A stretch of 64,000 bases of DNA from Heterostelium multicystogenum (Eukaryota > Evosea > Eumycetozoa > Acytosteliales > Acytosteliaceae). Within the stretch, counting starts at the first letter, position 1. Every line of letters starts with the position of its first letter. The notes beneath the pieces were generated by a model that was given only the letters and a program-made list of their open reading frames with translations, had not been told where the DNA came from and did no database searches. The DNA lies in NCBI GenBank assembly GCA_003667245.1, contig RCNN01000065.1, forward strand, positions 62,001 through 126,000, in the 5' to 3' direction. The position numbers were made by a program, and so were the translations under genes. Of this stretch, positions 63,242-64,000 are shown in pieces.

Positions 63242-64000
63242 ATGCTATCGATTAAAAATAGTGCTGCAAAGTCATTGTCTAATTGTTTGCTAAATAGCTT
63301 TTGGTTTATTGTGTTATGCTTGCTCATTTGCAATGATTGCCAGCGTAGTGGAGCAGTTCATGCATTTCAATATTTGGAGGGCAAGGCTGTCGACAACATC
63401 TTCCCCAAACCACTGTTTGTAGAATCAACCAAAAACAATCACGATTGCATTCGAATTGCCGTCAACTCAACACTGCAATTTCAAGGTGGATGGACACTAG
63501 ATGAGCGCCAATCGATCAGGTCATTCTATCATGTCTTCTTTCAGAACTTGAATCCAACCCATTGGAAAGATGTCTTCAATTCTATGCCCGTACCACAAAT
63601 CAATATCGTGTTGAATCCTTCACTTAACGCATCGCCAGGATCTTTCAACAACACAATTCCATTTGGCAACAATGAGAGGTATGATCTCTACGCCAACAAG
63701 GGTTACATTAGAATCGTCGCACCTTCGGTATTTGGTGTACGCAATGCCCTCAAAACCATTGCCACAACTCTCCTATATCAGCACCAACCACGAATTCTGT
63801 GTAACTTTCCTACCATTCTCCATTAGAGATGTACCAACTTATAGATACAGAAGCTTAATGATCGATACTGGTATATATTTTGAATCAGGACTATCATTTT
63901 TATATCCACTAATATTCAATTTGATTACAGGAAGAATATTCTATGAAGTAGATTTCATAAAGTCTATTATCAGAGGAATGAGCGCACTCAAGCTGAATGC
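63242..64000 (+). CDS. beta-N-acetylhexosaminidase (GH20), 5' part
   Basis: Lysosomal or secreted enzyme removing terminal GlcNAc/GalNAc. ATG at 63242, inside an open frame that starts earlier at a GTG, gives a signal peptide (NSFWFIVLCLLICND). Residues about 45-190 match the GH20 N-terminal domain (LNPTHWKDVFNSMP, NERYDLYANKGYIRIVA, SVFGVRNALKTIATTLLY). A frame switch near 63815 restores SIRDVPTYRYRSLMIDTG, the family's conserved entry to the TIM barrel. Then an intron (about 63871-63931) and RIFYEVDFIKSIIRGMSALKLN, the first barrel helix. The catalytic Asp-Glu pair lies beyond the window. Confidence 0.8.

Overview
This window is nuclear DNA of a dictyostelid social amoeba. The evidence is its AT-rich, gene-sparse spacers, short GTAAGT...AG introns, Asn/Gln/Thr/Ser homopolymer runs inside proteins, and dictyostelid-expanded families (F-box/FNIP-repeat protein, ankyrin arrays, CLU-type protein, Asn-rich kinase). 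I cannot name the species. Coding regions look less extremely AT-rich than in D. discoideum, so another genus is more likely (inference). No tRNA, rRNA, CRISPR array or intact transposon could be supported.

Layout. 1-9.5 kb: partial Asn-rich gene (-), acetyl-CoA acetyltransferase (+), H2A.Z-like histone (-), Tim44-like mitochondrial import protein (-), BAG6-like chaperone (-). 9.9-15 kb: a possible decayed Cys-finger fragment, a membrane-anchored METTL24-type methyltransferase (+), an ankyrin-array protein (-), then about 4 kb of low-complexity spacer. 19-29 kb: secreted Cys-rich protein (+), UTP15 of the SSU processome (-), nitronate monooxygenase (+), type I membrane protein (-), F-box/FNIP protein (+), prolyl 4-hydroxylase (-). 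30-38 kb: TIG-like membrane protein (-), CCT1/TCP-1 alpha (+), unknown protein (-). 41-50 kb: BRCT-RRM tail-anchored protein (+), CLU-LRR protein (-), ubiquitin-like/ADP-ribosyltransferase-fold protein (-). 50.8-59 kb: decayed transposase-like fragment, Q-rich coiled-coil protein (-), sulfotransferase (+), endonuclease V (-), MARK-like kinase (-). After about 4 kb of spacer, a beta-hexosaminidase (GH20) runs off the right end.

Genes are single units on alternating strands, often convergent with very short gaps (23 bp between 17th and 18th listed genes at 23.6 kb; 74 bp at 44.2 kb). They do not form one pathway. Themes are proteostasis (CCT1, BAG6, Tim44, F-box), secretory or cell-surface proteins (sulfotransferase, hexosaminidase, TIG-like and other membrane proteins), and chromatin/RNA (H2A.Z, UTP15, BRCT-RRM).

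A window-wide oddity is that most genes, including housekeeping ones such as CCT1, Tim44 and BAG6, are interrupted by single-base frameshifts. These mostly sit in short homopolymers and mostly look like one extra base. Homopolymer sequencing error is the simplest reading, so gene spans below bridge these breaks. The most unusual protein architectures are BRCT-RRM-tail anchor, CLU-CLU_central-LRR, ubiquitin-like plus ADP-ribosyltransferase fold, and SHOCT-like plus FG-like repeats plus endonuclease V.
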